Source: JANOSH01 sp031415695
GTDB taxonomy: Bacteria > Actinomycetota > Acidimicrobiia > Acidimicrobiales > Ilumatobacteraceae
Assembly (NCBI GenBank): GCA_031415695.1
Contig: JANOSH010000037.1
Location: 1 to 64,000, forward strand
DNA: 64,000 bases
Direction: 5' to 3'
A program made the translations under genes and the position numbers. The stretch's first letter is position 1. Each line of letters starts with the position of its first letter. The notes under the pieces were generated by a model that was not told the origin of the DNA, did not search any database, and saw nothing but the letters and a program-made list of their open reading frames with translations. Positions 42,062 to 50,387 of this stretch are shown in pieces.

Positions 42062-43000
42062 ATGACCGACGTCAGCAGCGGATTCAGTCGGCCGGTTGCG
42101 CTTGGCGTTGCGATCACCGACAGCCACATACGAATCGTCCGGCTCGAGCTGCGTGACACGCCAGTGGTGACCGATGCCGTGTCACTGCGCCTGTCACCCG
42201 GCGACGTTATCGACGGCTATGTGTGTCACCAGCAAGCTGTCGTCGACCTTTTGCGGCGGGTGTGGGATCAGCTCAAACTCACCTGGGAACCGGTGTATGT
42301 GGCGTTGTGTTCACCGGACGCGCAGTTGGTAACGGTCGACCTCAACGATCCCGACGCCCTCGAACTTGTCATGGACAACCTCGGAGTCGGGCGGCCACAA
42401 GCAGGCGATTCGATAGTGGGACTCGAAATCGGTGGCGTTCCAGGGTTCGCGGCCATGAATGTCGCTCGACTCTCGTCGATTCTACGTATCCAAGAACTTG
42501 CTGACACCGCCGGAATTTCTCTGGCCGGGGTCGACACGTTGCCGTGCAGCTTGGCGCGCTCCCAGCCAGCAGCCTGCTATGACCCGCACGAGACGGCGCT
42601 TCGTTACAACGACGGACGGTCGGTTTGGTCGATTCGTCTCGGAGGCTATGTAGCAACCACGTTGTCGTCCCCGCCGCTTGGCGATCGGAATCCTGACGAC
42701 AAGCCAACGTTCGATCGAATAGCCCTCGGCACCGAGACATCAATCACGTCGGTCGTGCAATTGGCCGACGTGCGCGTGTCCGAAAAACTTGCGGCTCGTT
42801 TCTCGGTCGCAGAGCTTGCTGTACCAGTGGGTGCTGCTTTGAGCGCTACCGAGAACGGAATCGCCAAATGTGATTTACGTTCCGCGCCCACGATTGCCAC
42901 GCCCGAGGAGACCACGGCCGAACCGGGTATGACCTGGGTGGTCTATCAGCCAACCGAGGTCGTCGATTCGCGAGCCAAACGTCGGCGGCGACCGGCATGA
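42062..43000 (+). CDS. possible PilM-like actin-fold protein, function unknown
   Basis: 312 residues. The start VALGVAITDSHIRIVRLEL resembles the first strands of PilM/FtsA-type actin-fold proteins (phosphate-1 loop), and DSIVGLEIGGVPGFAAMNVA with ILRIQELADTAGISLAGVDT resembles the second subdomain ('G-D-x-P' and the 'A-G-x-x-x-x-x-D' helix). The C-terminal third is less clear. The likeness is by eye only and modest. It overlaps the FtsK/EccC-like ATPase gene by 4 bases, so the pair should act together, conceivably as parts of a secretion or cell-surface machine. Confidence 0.45.
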   Translation: MTDVSSGFSRPVALGVAITDSHIRIVRLELRDTPVVTDAVSLRLSPGDVIDGYVCHQQAVVDLLRRVWDQLKLTWEPVYVALCSPDAQLVTVDLNDPDALELVMDNLGVGRPQAGDSIVGLEIGGVPGFAAMNVARLSSILRIQELADTAGISLAGVDTLPCSLARSQPAACYDPHETALRYNDGRSVWSIRLGGYVATTLSSPPLGDRNPDDKPTFDRIALGTETSITSVVQLADVRVSEKLAARFSVAELAVPVGAALSATENGIAKCDLRSAPTIATPEETTAEPGMTWVVYQPTEVVDSRAKRRRRPA

Positions 43001-45279
43001 CCACCGTTCGTATACCCACGATGGGCATAACGACCACCTACGCGCTGCGGGTGCATCGCGATGGCAGCGACAGTGACTTGCTCGTCACTGTGGCGACCGG
43101 GACTACTGTCGCCGATTTGGCATCGGCGCTCGGGTTGCCTCTGCCGCTTGCCATCGACGGGCGGCCGGTCAGCGGCCAGGAACTCGTGGTCGATTCGGGT
43201 GTCCGGCAAGGCTCGTTGCTCGGGTCTAGCACGCCACAGTCCGCTACGGCGTCAAGCGACCGAGCCACGTTGCACCAGGTTGCGGGTTTGTCCGCGGGCG
43301 GTTCTGTTGGTCTGCCTATTGGTACAAACATTGTCGGAGTCGTGGGTCCCGCTCGCGGCGGCCTGCGTCGAACCGAGACGCGACCTGCAGGGCGGTTCGT
43401 GTTGACGGTACCCGAGTTTGGTCCGGTAACGGTTGAACCGGCAACGGGTGAACCCGTGTTGATCAACGGCATGCGTTGCACCGGGTCGCCGATCGGAAAA
43501 GATCTTGTCGATCTCGGCTCCGCAGTGTTCCGAGTGTCGTTCGCCGACGAGGCGCTTCGTGTACCGGCAACTATTCGCACGACCGATTACGAAGGTCGGG
43601 TGCTGCTTGCGGACCCGGCGCTCCGGGTTGCCCTACCTACCGAGGGCCCGATGGTCGACATTCCGGATGCTCTGTTTTCGTCTCCGAGAGGCCTGCGCAA
43701 GCGCCGTGCCCTACGACAGCGTGATGCGTTGCGTAGCGAGGTGGTCGAAGCGCTTGGCCTCGCTAGTACCGACGCTGCCCAAGCCCGACGTGCCCGGCAC
43801 CCCGACATCTGCCAGCTGCTCGGCCGCCTCGACAGTGGCTCGGGGTTGTGGGAACGCGCCAGCAACGACCCCGACGTTCTACGCAGTGGTGTCGGGTCAA
43901 CCGATGCGATCTGGTCGCCTGTCCGCCCCGATCAAGCAGTCCCTGAACTTCTTGTTCGTGATGTACGACGGGCCTCCCAGCTCTTTAGCGTACCGCTCGT
44001 CGTCGATCTCGCTGATCATCGTGTCATCGCGCTTACCGGTCCCCGCCACGCAGCACATTCGGTCGCGAGATGGGTGCTTGTCGAAGCGGCGCTGTTGCAC
44101 GGGCCCGACGTCGTGTCGATTCGTGTGGCGACCTCGCGTCCGGCGGCGTGGGACTGGGTGAAATGGTTCCCGCATATGCAGTCCAGCGCGCCGTTCGAGT
44201 TGGTGCTCAGTGACGGCGCGCGTCCGCCCGCGACCGCAGTTGGAACTACTCGCGTCACGCTACAAATCACGAATGATGTCCCCGACGGCATGGCGCGACT
44301 CGACGTCGACGAGGATGGGCTTGTCGCCTGGTCTCCCGCTGGCGCTGTAGTTGCACGCGGGCTCGCTGTTGGTATCGGCCGTCCCGAAGCAACGGCCGCT
44401 GCGCAGCGACTGCGAACGTTCGGACGGCCCGTGTCGCCCACCGACTTGCCGCCATTCGTGGCCCTCGATGCCTTGCTCGGGCTCGATGATCCTGTCCGCC
44501 TCGCCGATGGAATCATGGAGCGGTGGAGAATGGGTAACCACACCGCACCGTACGGGCGAGATGCCCGCCACCTCGTCGGTCTAACTATCGACAGTGATCC
44601 ATCTCCACTTCTCGTAACCGGTGCTCAGGGAACGGGACGGTCGAACGCTTTGCGAACGATGGCCTTGTCGCTGGCCGCAACGCATCCGGCCGAGCAGCTT
44701 CGATTAGCACTGGTCGACGCCGAGGGCAGTGGTGCCTATGCCGGTTTCGAGGTATTACCTCACGTGGTCTGCTCGGGTGCAACGCTCCCGAGCAACCTTG
44801 TTGGCGGCCCCGATCTTGTTGTCCTTGTCGACGAAGTGACCATGTTGCTTACGATGGAACCCGATCAGGCTCGGCTGCTCGAGCGTTTGGTGGCCGAGGG
44901 CTCCCGCCTCGTTGTAGCGACTCGGCGCCCAGCAACGTTCCTCACGTCGAACCTCGGGAATCTTGCGTTCGATCATCTGTTGTTGCATCAAACTCGTGAC
45001 AGCGCCTTACAGACCGCTGGCGTGTATCTCGATGATCATCGCACGGAACATCCCGGTCGGGCTGTGGTCGCTCCTGCCTCCGGCGAGCAACGCGTTGTGC
45101 AACTGGCGGTGCCTACCGTCAGCGCACCAGGTACGTCGGCTCGGTCGGTCGAGGTGCGGCCATTCACGTTGGCGGGAATTGATGCCGAGTCGGCGACGGC
45201 GAGAGCGTTGAATTCGCGGACGCTGCTGGCAGCTATCGACGAGGCATCACGCCGGGTCGGTTCCACACGTCGCCACTAG
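42997..45279 (+). CDS. FtsK/EccC-like ATPase with N-terminal ubiquitin/FHA-like region
   Basis: 760 residues. The first ~65 residues (TYALRVHRDGSDSDLLVTVA...VADLASALGL...VDSGVRQGSLL) look like a YukD/ubiquitin-type or FHA-preceding domain. Residues ~120-220 are beta-rich with an FHA-like outline. The rest carries FtsK/SpoIIIE-type modules: SQLFSVPLVVDLADHRVIALTGP, then around residue 540 TGAQGTGRSNALRTMALSLA (Walker A with Arg in place of Lys), followed by LRLALVDAEGSGAYAGFEVLPHV and DLVVLVDEVTMLL (Walker B). EccC/EssC motors of type VII secretion have the same N-terminal-to-ATPase order but are about twice as long and have three ATPase domains. No WXG100 gene lies beside it. Confidence 0.65.
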   Translation: MTTVRIPTMGITTTYALRVHRDGSDSDLLVTVATGTTVADLASALGLPLPLAIDGRPVSGQELVVDSGVRQGSLLGSSTPQSATASSDRATLHQVAGLSAGGSVGLPIGTNIVGVVGPARGGLRRTETRPAGRFVLTVPEFGPVTVEPATGEPVLINGMRCTGSPIGKDLVDLGSAVFRVSFADEALRVPATIRTTDYEGRVLLADPALRVALPTEGPMVDIPDALFSSPRGLRKRRALRQRDALRSEVVEALGLASTDAAQARRARHPDICQLLGRLDSGSGLWERASNDPDVLRSGVGSTDAIWSPVRPDQAVPELLVRDVRRASQLFSVPLVVDLADHRVIALTGPRHAAHSVARWVLVEAALLHGPDVVSIRVATSRPAAWDWVKWFPHMQSSAPFELVLSDGARPPATAVGTTRVTLQITNDVPDGMARLDVDEDGLVAWSPAGAVVARGLAVGIGRPEATAAAQRLRTFGRPVSPTDLPPFVALDALLGLDDPVRLADGIMERWRMGNHTAPYGRDARHLVGLTIDSDPSPLLVTGAQGTGRSNALRTMALSLAATHPAEQLRLALVDAEGSGAYAGFEVLPHVVCSGATLPSNLVGGPDLVVLVDEVTMLLTMEPDQARLLERLVAEGSRLVVATRRPATFLTSNLGNLAFDHLLLHQTRDSALQTAGVYLDDHRTEHPGRAVVAPASGEQRVVQLAVPTVSAPGTSARSVEVRPFTLAGIDAESATARALNSRTLLAAIDEASRRVGSTRRH

Positions 45280-45300
45280 CGACAGCGACCAGCCCATGTG

Positions 45301-45355
45301 CGCAACAGTTGCGAAAACGCCCGGGCCAGCGACGGCCATATGCGCAACTGTTGCG
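45301..45355. repeat. second pair of CGCAAC-W-GTTGCG palindromes
   Basis: CGCAACAGTTGCG at 45301-45313 and CGCAACTGTTGCG at 45343-45355 (42 bases apart), with flanks CCATRTG before and RAAAC after. This is the same unit as at 31027-31082 in opposite orientation. It fills the 87-base convergent gap between the FtsK/EccC-like gene and the RNB exoribonuclease gene. The A and T centres make the two copies exactly complementary over 13 bases, so a long-loop hairpin is possible. Confidence 0.75.
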
Positions 45356-45366
45356 GAAACGGCTTG

Positions 45367-46764
45367 TTAGGTCACTTGCTCGAAGCTGATCGAGCGACTG
45401 GCTGGGTCCGCGCTCGCGAGCCTCACGGTGACGATGTCGCCGGGGCCTGCTCGTGTAACGCGTACACGCGCCGACACCGGCGGATCAGCGATTTGAATGC
45501 GGGCCACGCCGTTGTCTACCTCGACAATCTCGGCCGCGAAGGTTGCACCCACCTGTGGCACCAAGGTAACGGCCTCGACAAGGTCGATGGTGGCTCGTTC
45601 CACGGCGGAGGCTCGCTTACTCGCGCGGTCCATCACATCAGGGAGCAACCGGAAAACGTCGACCTTGGTCGGCTCTTGGTCGGCACAGAGTTCGACAACC
45701 AGGTCGAGGACGTAGCGGTCGGCGAGGCGTCGGAGAGGTGCAGTCGCATGTGCGTAGGTGGCAGCGATGGCACTATGCCACGGACGTTGGCCCGCCTCGA
45801 ACGCGGCATACGAGGCTCCACCTCCAGCCCGACGAGCCGCCAAAAGGAACGCGACATGCTTGGGGTTGTTGGGGTCGAGCGTCACCCCAAGCTGGCGCAG
45901 CGAGTGTCCGGACAGCCAGTTGATACCGAGCATGTTGGCGCGGTGACGAAGCGCTCGGACCGACGGGGCCGATGGCTCGGCCATGACACGGAACAGGCCC
46001 TGACTCGCGGCAAACATGCAGTCGGCCACTGCCATGTTGGCGGCGAGTGATAGCGACGAGTTGGTGTCTTCGCTCGTGTGACGTTGACGGGTTACGAGCT
46101 TGAATCCTCCTGGCGACGAGGCGTCGACCTCGACGTCTTGTTCGGGGAATTCGATTCGGGTGGCTCCGCGCCGATTCTCGGCGGCGGCGACCCGGGTCGA
46201 GAACTCAACCACTAACGGCCCCAGTTGCGGATCGCTGACGGTTTCGTAAGCGAGCTTGGCACGGCTACGTATGACCCGACGTTGAGCGTTGCGCAACGTG
46301 GCATTTCCATCGGCGTCGAGATGCACCGTGAGCACAACGGCAGGCCGATCAACGTCGGGAAGCAGGCTGGCGGCTCCTTCGCACAGCACGTCGGGGTATT
46401 GGGGTTCACGCCCGTCGGGACAGTAGACCGTTGACCCTCGACGCCACGCCTCGCGTTCGAGTTCACTGTTTCGATCGACGAAAAAACCAACGTCGGCAAT
46501 GGCGTACGACAACACCAGGGTGTCGGCCTCTTGTCCGAGATGGTAGGCCTGATCAAGATCTGTGGAGGTGGCGGGGTCAAGCGTGACGAACTCGATGTGT
46601 CGGGCATCGCGATCACCAGACGCATTGAGCGGTCGTTGCGCGGCCTGTTCGGCCTCGGCGACGACTGCGGGCGGGAACGGACCCGGCACCTGGTACTGCT
46701 GGCGGATTGCTGCGAGCCCGCCGGTGAGCAGTGTCGCCGCTTCTGACGAGGCTCGAAGCGACAT
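45367..46764 (-). CDS. RNB-domain 3'-5' exoribonuclease (short actinobacterial RNase II/R relative)
   Basis: 465 residues. The catalytic RNB core is clear: FVTLDPATSTDLDQAYHL supplies the metal-binding aspartates, then LSYAIADVGFFVDRNSELEREAWRRGSTVY, and SLAANMAVADCMF and TYAHATAPLRRLADRYVLDLV near the end of the core. N-terminal cold-shock domains of RNase II/R are absent and only a short S1-like tail (FAAEIVEVDNGVARIQI) is present, as in the compact actinobacterial forms. It degrades single-stranded RNA. ATG 46764 lies 3 bases after the mreB stop, so it is the last gene of a moaE-mreB-rnb unit. Confidence 0.92.
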   Translation of the reverse strand: MSLRASSEAATLLTGGLAAIRQQYQVPGPFPPAVVAEAEQAAQRPLNASGDRDARHIEFVTLDPATSTDLDQAYHLGQEADTLVLSYAIADVGFFVDRNSELEREAWRRGSTVYCPDGREPQYPDVLCEGAASLLPDVDRPAVVLTVHLDADGNATLRNAQRRVIRSRAKLAYETVSDPQLGPLVVEFSTRVAAAENRRGATRIEFPEQDVEVDASSPGGFKLVTRQRHTSEDTNSSLSLAANMAVADCMFAASQGLFRVMAEPSAPSVRALRHRANMLGINWLSGHSLRQLGVTLDPNNPKHVAFLLAARRAGGGASYAAFEAGQRPWHSAIAATYAHATAPLRRLADRYVLDLVVELCADQEPTKVDVFRLLPDVMDRASKRASAVERATIDLVEAVTLVPQVGATFAAEIVEVDNGVARIQIADPPVSARVRVTRAGPGDIVTVRLASADPASRSISFEQVT

Positions 46765-46767
46765 TGA

Positions 46768-47772
46768 TTAGCGCCGCGCCCCCATGAACATGCCTTTGAG
46801 CTGGTCCCAGTGTTCGATGCAGTGTCCGGCACCGAGCACCACTGATTCAAGCGGCGCTTCGACAAGCTGAACCGGGACTCGTGCTTCTCGCGCGATTCGT
46901 GTATCGAGACCGCGGAGCATTCCGCCGCCGCCTACAAGGTTGATGCCGCGTTCAAGGAAGTCTTGGGACAGTTCGGGTGGCGCTTTCGACAGGCAACGCA
47001 CCACCGAATCGACAATGGCGACAACCACCTCGTCGATAGCAACGCGAACATCTTCGGGCAGTAGTACCACGGTCTTTGGTAGCCCGGTCATGAGGTCTCG
47101 GCCTCGGACTTCGGCTTCGACTTCGTCGGGGGTTGGGTCGGCCGAGCCGATAGCGACCTTGATTTCTTCTGCAGTTCGCTCACCGATCGCTATGCCGTAC
47201 TCGCGCCGAACGAAGGTCTGAATCGCAGCGTCGATGTCGAAGCTGCCGACGCGTACTGCTTCGAGCGCAACGATTCCCCCCAACGAGATGACCGCTGTTT
47301 CACTGGTACCGCCACCAATGTCGATAACCATGTTGCCGATGGGCTGATCGATGGGAAGTCCAGCACCGATAGCGGCGGCCATGGGCTGTTCGATGAGCTG
47401 GGGCTCGGCCGCGCCTGCCCGCCGCGCCGCTTCGGTAACAGCACGCTTTTCTACTTCGGTGATAGCCGACGGCACACAGATAACCACCCGGGGCCGGTTG
47501 AACCGGCTGACGCCAACGCGTTGAAGGAGGAGCCGGATCATTTTTTCGGTGACGTCGAAGTCGGTGATGGCTCCCCCACGCAACGGACGCACGGCAACGA
47601 TGTAACCCGGTGTTCGCCCGATCATGTGCCAAGCCTCGTGCCCGGTGGCTAACACCTCGCCCGACTGACTGTTCAGGGCTATAACGGTCGGCTCGTTGAG
47701 CACGATGCCGCGCCCTTTGGCGTACACCAGCGTGTTGGCGGTTCCCAGGTCGATTGCTAGGTCGCGTGCCAT
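46768..47772 (-). CDS. mreB: MreB-like rod-shape actin homologue
   Basis: 334 residues, full MreB length. Phosphate-1 loop LAIDLGTANTLVYAKGRG, VLATGHEAWHMIGRTPG, the connect region RVVICVPSAITEVEKRAV, phosphate-2 NMVIDIGGGTSETAVISLG, and the adenosine motif INLVGGGGMLRGLD are all present. MreB polymers guide lateral cell-wall synthesis. The ATG at 47772 overlaps the TGA of moaE, so the frame running further upstream is not used. mreC, mreD, pbp2 or rodA genes do not follow; instead an exoribonuclease does, so this may be a secondary MreB or a scattered morphogenesis locus. Confidence 0.94.
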   Translation of the reverse strand: MARDLAIDLGTANTLVYAKGRGIVLNEPTVIALNSQSGEVLATGHEAWHMIGRTPGYIVAVRPLRGGAITDFDVTEKMIRLLLQRVGVSRFNRPRVVICVPSAITEVEKRAVTEAARRAGAAEPQLIEQPMAAAIGAGLPIDQPIGNMVIDIGGGTSETAVISLGGIVALEAVRVGSFDIDAAIQTFVRREYGIAIGERTAEEIKVAIGSADPTPDEVEAEVRGRDLMTGLPKTVVLLPEDVRVAIDEVVVAIVDSVVRCLSKAPPELSQDFLERGINLVGGGGMLRGLDTRIAREARVPVQLVEAPLESVVLGAGHCIEHWDQLKGMFMGARR

Positions 47773-48263
47773 CAGTTGCCGGCCACGTCGCGAATAACTC
47801 GGGACCCGGTACCCCAGGAGTCTCCGTCTTCCCAACTTTCGCGTTTCCAGATGGGTGCAGAATCTTTCAACGCGTCGATGAGGAATCGGGCGGCCTCGAA
47901 TGCCTCGCCCCGATGCGCGGCCGACGCTGCGCACACGACCGACGAGTCGCCTAGGCCAAGTTGGCCAACCCGGTGGAGCAAAACTAGACGACCAAGGCCG
48001 AGCCACCGATTGCGGGCCTCGGCGGCAATGGCGTGGAGTCGAGGTTCCACATGTTCCTCGTACGCCTCGTATGTGAGGTGGGTTACACCGTCGCGCACGG
48101 CGCCGTCGCTGTCGACGGCGTGATCGCGAACGGTGCCCGAAAAGACGACGATTGCGCCGCACGTTGGTAGAACACACCACTCGTAGACAGCTGCGATGGG
48201 TAGGTCGGTGGTCGTGAGCGCGCACCAGTCACCGTTGTCGGGCGGTTGAATGCTGGTGTCCAC
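47772..48263 (-). CDS. moaE: molybdopterin synthase catalytic subunit
   Basis: 163 residues. IVVFSGTVRDHAVDSDGAV is the first signature, LTYEAYEEHVEPRLHAIAAEA the second, HRVGQLGLGDSSVVCAASAAHRGEAF the third, and LKDSAPIWKRESW holds the conserved active-site lysines. MoaE with the sulfur carrier MoaD turns precursor Z (cPMP) into molybdopterin. moaD is not adjacent. A TACGAT hexamer on this strand (48275-48270) ends 7 nt before GTG 48263, a leaderless arrangement. First gene of the moaE-mreB-rnb operon. Confidence 0.93.
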   Translation of the reverse strand: MDTSIQPPDNGDWCALTTTDLPIAAVYEWCVLPTCGAIVVFSGTVRDHAVDSDGAVRDGVTHLTYEAYEEHVEPRLHAIAAEARNRWLGLGRLVLLHRVGQLGLGDSSVVCAASAAHRGEAFEAARFLIDALKDSAPIWKRESWEDGDSWGTGSRVIRDVAGN

Positions 48264-48315
48264 ACGGTGATCGTAGCCAATCTGGACCCGACGCCCCGGG
48301 AGCCAAGGTTCTGGC

Positions 48316-48321
48316 TACGAT
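48316..48321 (+). promoter_or_regulatory. -10 box for the HtrA-like gene
   Basis: TACGAT ends 9 nt before GTG 48330. The same hexamer on the opposite strand (48275-48270) serves moaE, so the two divergent promoters are about 40 bases apart. Confidence 0.45.
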
Positions 48322-48329
48322 TAAGACTC

Positions 48330-49469
48330 GTGGAGTGGAGCGATCGACCGGAGTTTGACGATGACTCCGAGTCCACGTTTTCGCCGGGAGACCTGGGGCT
48401 GCCGCCGCCTCACCTGAGGGCCTGGCGCCATCCGTCCGAACTCGTGGGCGTGTCAGCTCCGTCAGCCTCGCGGTCAAAGCCATCGCGTGGTCACCGCCGT
48501 CTCTTCGGTGGGGTTGCGTTTGGGGTTGTTTGTGTGGCGGGCTATTCGTTTGCCACCTCCGCCTCGCCTAACGGGTCCCGACCGAGCCGGGTGGGCCTGC
48601 CGACAACCACGCTTACGCTCGCACGGGCTGCTGCCGGTGCCGGGCTTGCCACGCCAACACATCCCACGGTTACGTCGGCGGTGCCCACATCACCGTCAGT
48701 CCCTGCTCGGGTGGTGCCCACGGCGCTTGTAGTCGACGACCAGGGTCTTCTCGTCGGTTTGATGCCCGTCACAGCCGACAGTGCCGAATTCCAGGTTGTC
48801 CTTCCCGACGGTTCCACGACCTGGGCCGTTGCTCTGCGTCACGATGCCACAACGGGCCTCACCGTGCTGCGAACTTCGACCCCAACGACGCCAACCGTCC
48901 GTGCACTTTGCCTTGGTGTGGTGAGTGGCGACGCCGTTCAGGTGCAAGGTGGCGGCCAGTCGCTCGATGGTCGCATCGACCAAACACTTGCCGAGGTCGA
49001 ACTCGACGACGGCACGCGGGTTGGGCCAGCCATGCGAATCGAGTTACGGACCCCGGTCGATCGCTCCACCGCACCCCTCGTGTACGCCAACGGTGTGGTA
49101 ATCGGGGTGGTTGTTGCTGCTGACAGGACCGGTGTGTACGCCATCCCGGCCGAACTGGCCGCTGGGGTCGCTCGATCAATGGCCCGTGGCACAAAGGCCG
49201 GTGCCTGGATGGGCATCTCGGGTGAAACAACAACAGCGAACGAACCGGTCATTACCGACGTCGACCCCCGGTCGCCAGCAGCGGCGGCGTTGGTCCAAGG
49301 CGATGTCATCGAATCGGTCGATGGCATTCATGTTGTGTCGATGTGGGGTGTCAGCGTCGCCACGAAAAGCCGCGAGCCTGGCACCGTTGTCCAACTCGGT
49401 ATCCGACGCGGTGCCGAGCACATCACCAAATCAGTCACGTTGGGCGAGCGACCCGCCCTGCCCGCCTAG
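48330..49469 (+). CDS. membrane-anchored HtrA-like protein with PDZ domain, probably not a protease
   Basis: About 379 residues. An acidic cytoplasmic N-terminus (PEFDDDSESTF), a membrane helix (RLFGGVAFGVVCVAGYSFA, about residues 53-73), a Thr/Pro-rich linker, a trypsin-fold domain and a C-terminal PDZ (MGISGETTTANEPVITDVDPRSPAAAALVQGDVIESVDG). In the protease domain the His and Asp positions are lost (GLLVGLMPVT for the usual TNxHVV; TGLTVLR for TDLAVLK). The serine loop GNSGGPLV has become DRSTAPLV, keeping Ser246. Probably a binding or scaffold protein. GTG 48330 is chosen over an ATG at 48246 that would overlap moaE. Confidence 0.72.
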   Translation: MEWSDRPEFDDDSESTFSPGDLGLPPPHLRAWRHPSELVGVSAPSASRSKPSRGHRRLFGGVAFGVVCVAGYSFATSASPNGSRPSRVGLPTTTLTLARAAAGAGLATPTHPTVTSAVPTSPSVPARVVPTALVVDDQGLLVGLMPVTADSAEFQVVLPDGSTTWAVALRHDATTGLTVLRTSTPTTPTVRALCLGVVSGDAVQVQGGGQSLDGRIDQTLAEVELDDGTRVGPAMRIELRTPVDRSTAPLVYANGVVIGVVVAADRTGVYAIPAELAAGVARSMARGTKAGAWMGISGETTTANEPVITDVDPRSPAAAALVQGDVIESVDGIHVVSMWGVSVATKSREPGTVVQLGIRRGAEHITKSVTLGERPALPA

Positions 49470-49489
49470 CTCAACTGGCTCTCGATCAT

Positions 49490-49711
49490 CTAGAAGGACG
49501 GGTAGCCGCGTTCGGGATCGATGCACACCAATGGATGCCTGGGGCCGATCGCCTCGCTTATGGCCGTGATCGCCTCTGGGTCAACGTTGAAGAGCGTGAT
49601 GACGTTTCGATTTCGAAGCACGTCAACGTTATTCCCGCTGATATTTGCCCATGGGCCTGACCGCGAGTATCCCCAGACAACATAGATTCTCAGGGACTCG
49701 GTCTGCAGTTC
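49490..49711 (-). pseudogene. C-terminal remnant of a secreted protein
   Basis: On the reverse strand a 73-codon open stretch without a start reads AELQTESLRIYVVWGYSRSG, continues NISGNNVDVLRNRNVITLFN and ends LVCIDPERGYPSF-stop at 49490. Codon use is convincing. It is in the same frame as, and directly after, the stop of the surface-repeat pseudogene next to it, so it may be the original C-terminus beyond a premature TGA or a separate fragment. Confidence 0.5.
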
Positions 49712-49714
49712 GGC

Positions 49715-50387
49715 TCAATAGGTATACGCCTCGATGTCGATTATCACGTCGACCGTGCCGGCAGCGTTGAAGATCTGGAAGCTTCCCGATGTACTCAGCG
49801 GTACGAGCGCGTGATTGCTTGCATTTGTGCCTGCCGCAAACATTCACGGTGGATGTGTTACCGCTGCTAGTACCGAACGCCGTGAGCCAGGTGCCCGCGG
49901 TTGCGTTGGTGGCGGTGATCTTCACGACTACGCCGGTGCCCCGTCGGGAATGATCGGTGCGTGCAAACGTTGACCCACCACGAAAGTCCGGGTTTGACCC
50001 GGCCCAATAGGACCTCCAGTGGTTCCGAGGATGTAGCGCGTATCGACGAGTCGTGTCGCGGCGATGGGCGCTGCGTGCCAATTCCCGGTCGGTGAGAACC
50101 AACCCTTTATGTCGACCAGGAAATGGGTCGAACCGGCAGCGTTGAACACAGCAACGGTTTGTGCGCCGGCAACAACGCGTGTTTGAACGAATACCGTGTT
50201 CGCCTCGACCTGCCCTGCTGAAGGATTCAAGGTGGAGGCATCTGGAACGGACCCGGCACCCGAATAGGCCGTCAAATATGTGTCTTGGGACGGCGCAACG
50301 CCGTTAGGTTGATGGCCACGGCGGTAGCGTCAAGCGGGACTTGGGGCAGCGTTCGTATGGTTGTCAAGCACAGCCTGCCAGCCTAGC
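49715..50387 (-). pseudogene. surface-repeat protein gene, truncated and frameshifted
   Basis: Reverse-strand reading gives pieces of a secreted beta-repeat domain common in acidimicrobial surface proteins, spread over three frames. These are LDATAVAINLTAL (about 50290-50330), then SGAGSVPDASTLNPSAGQVE with AVFNAAGSTHFLVDIKGWF and AATRLVDTRYILG (49930-50275), then VKITATNATAGTWLTAFGTS (about 49850-49930), then AGTNASNHALVPL and IFNAAGTVDVIIDIEAYTY-stop (to 49715). At least three frame changes are needed. The 5' part, including any signal peptide, is missing and the remnant abuts the SDR gene. Confidence 0.75.

Noticed and set aside
48246..48329. ATG 48246 as start of the HtrA-like gene
   Set aside because: It would overlap moaE and its promoter; GTG 48330 has a TACGAT box at the right distance and the acidic N-terminus begins there.
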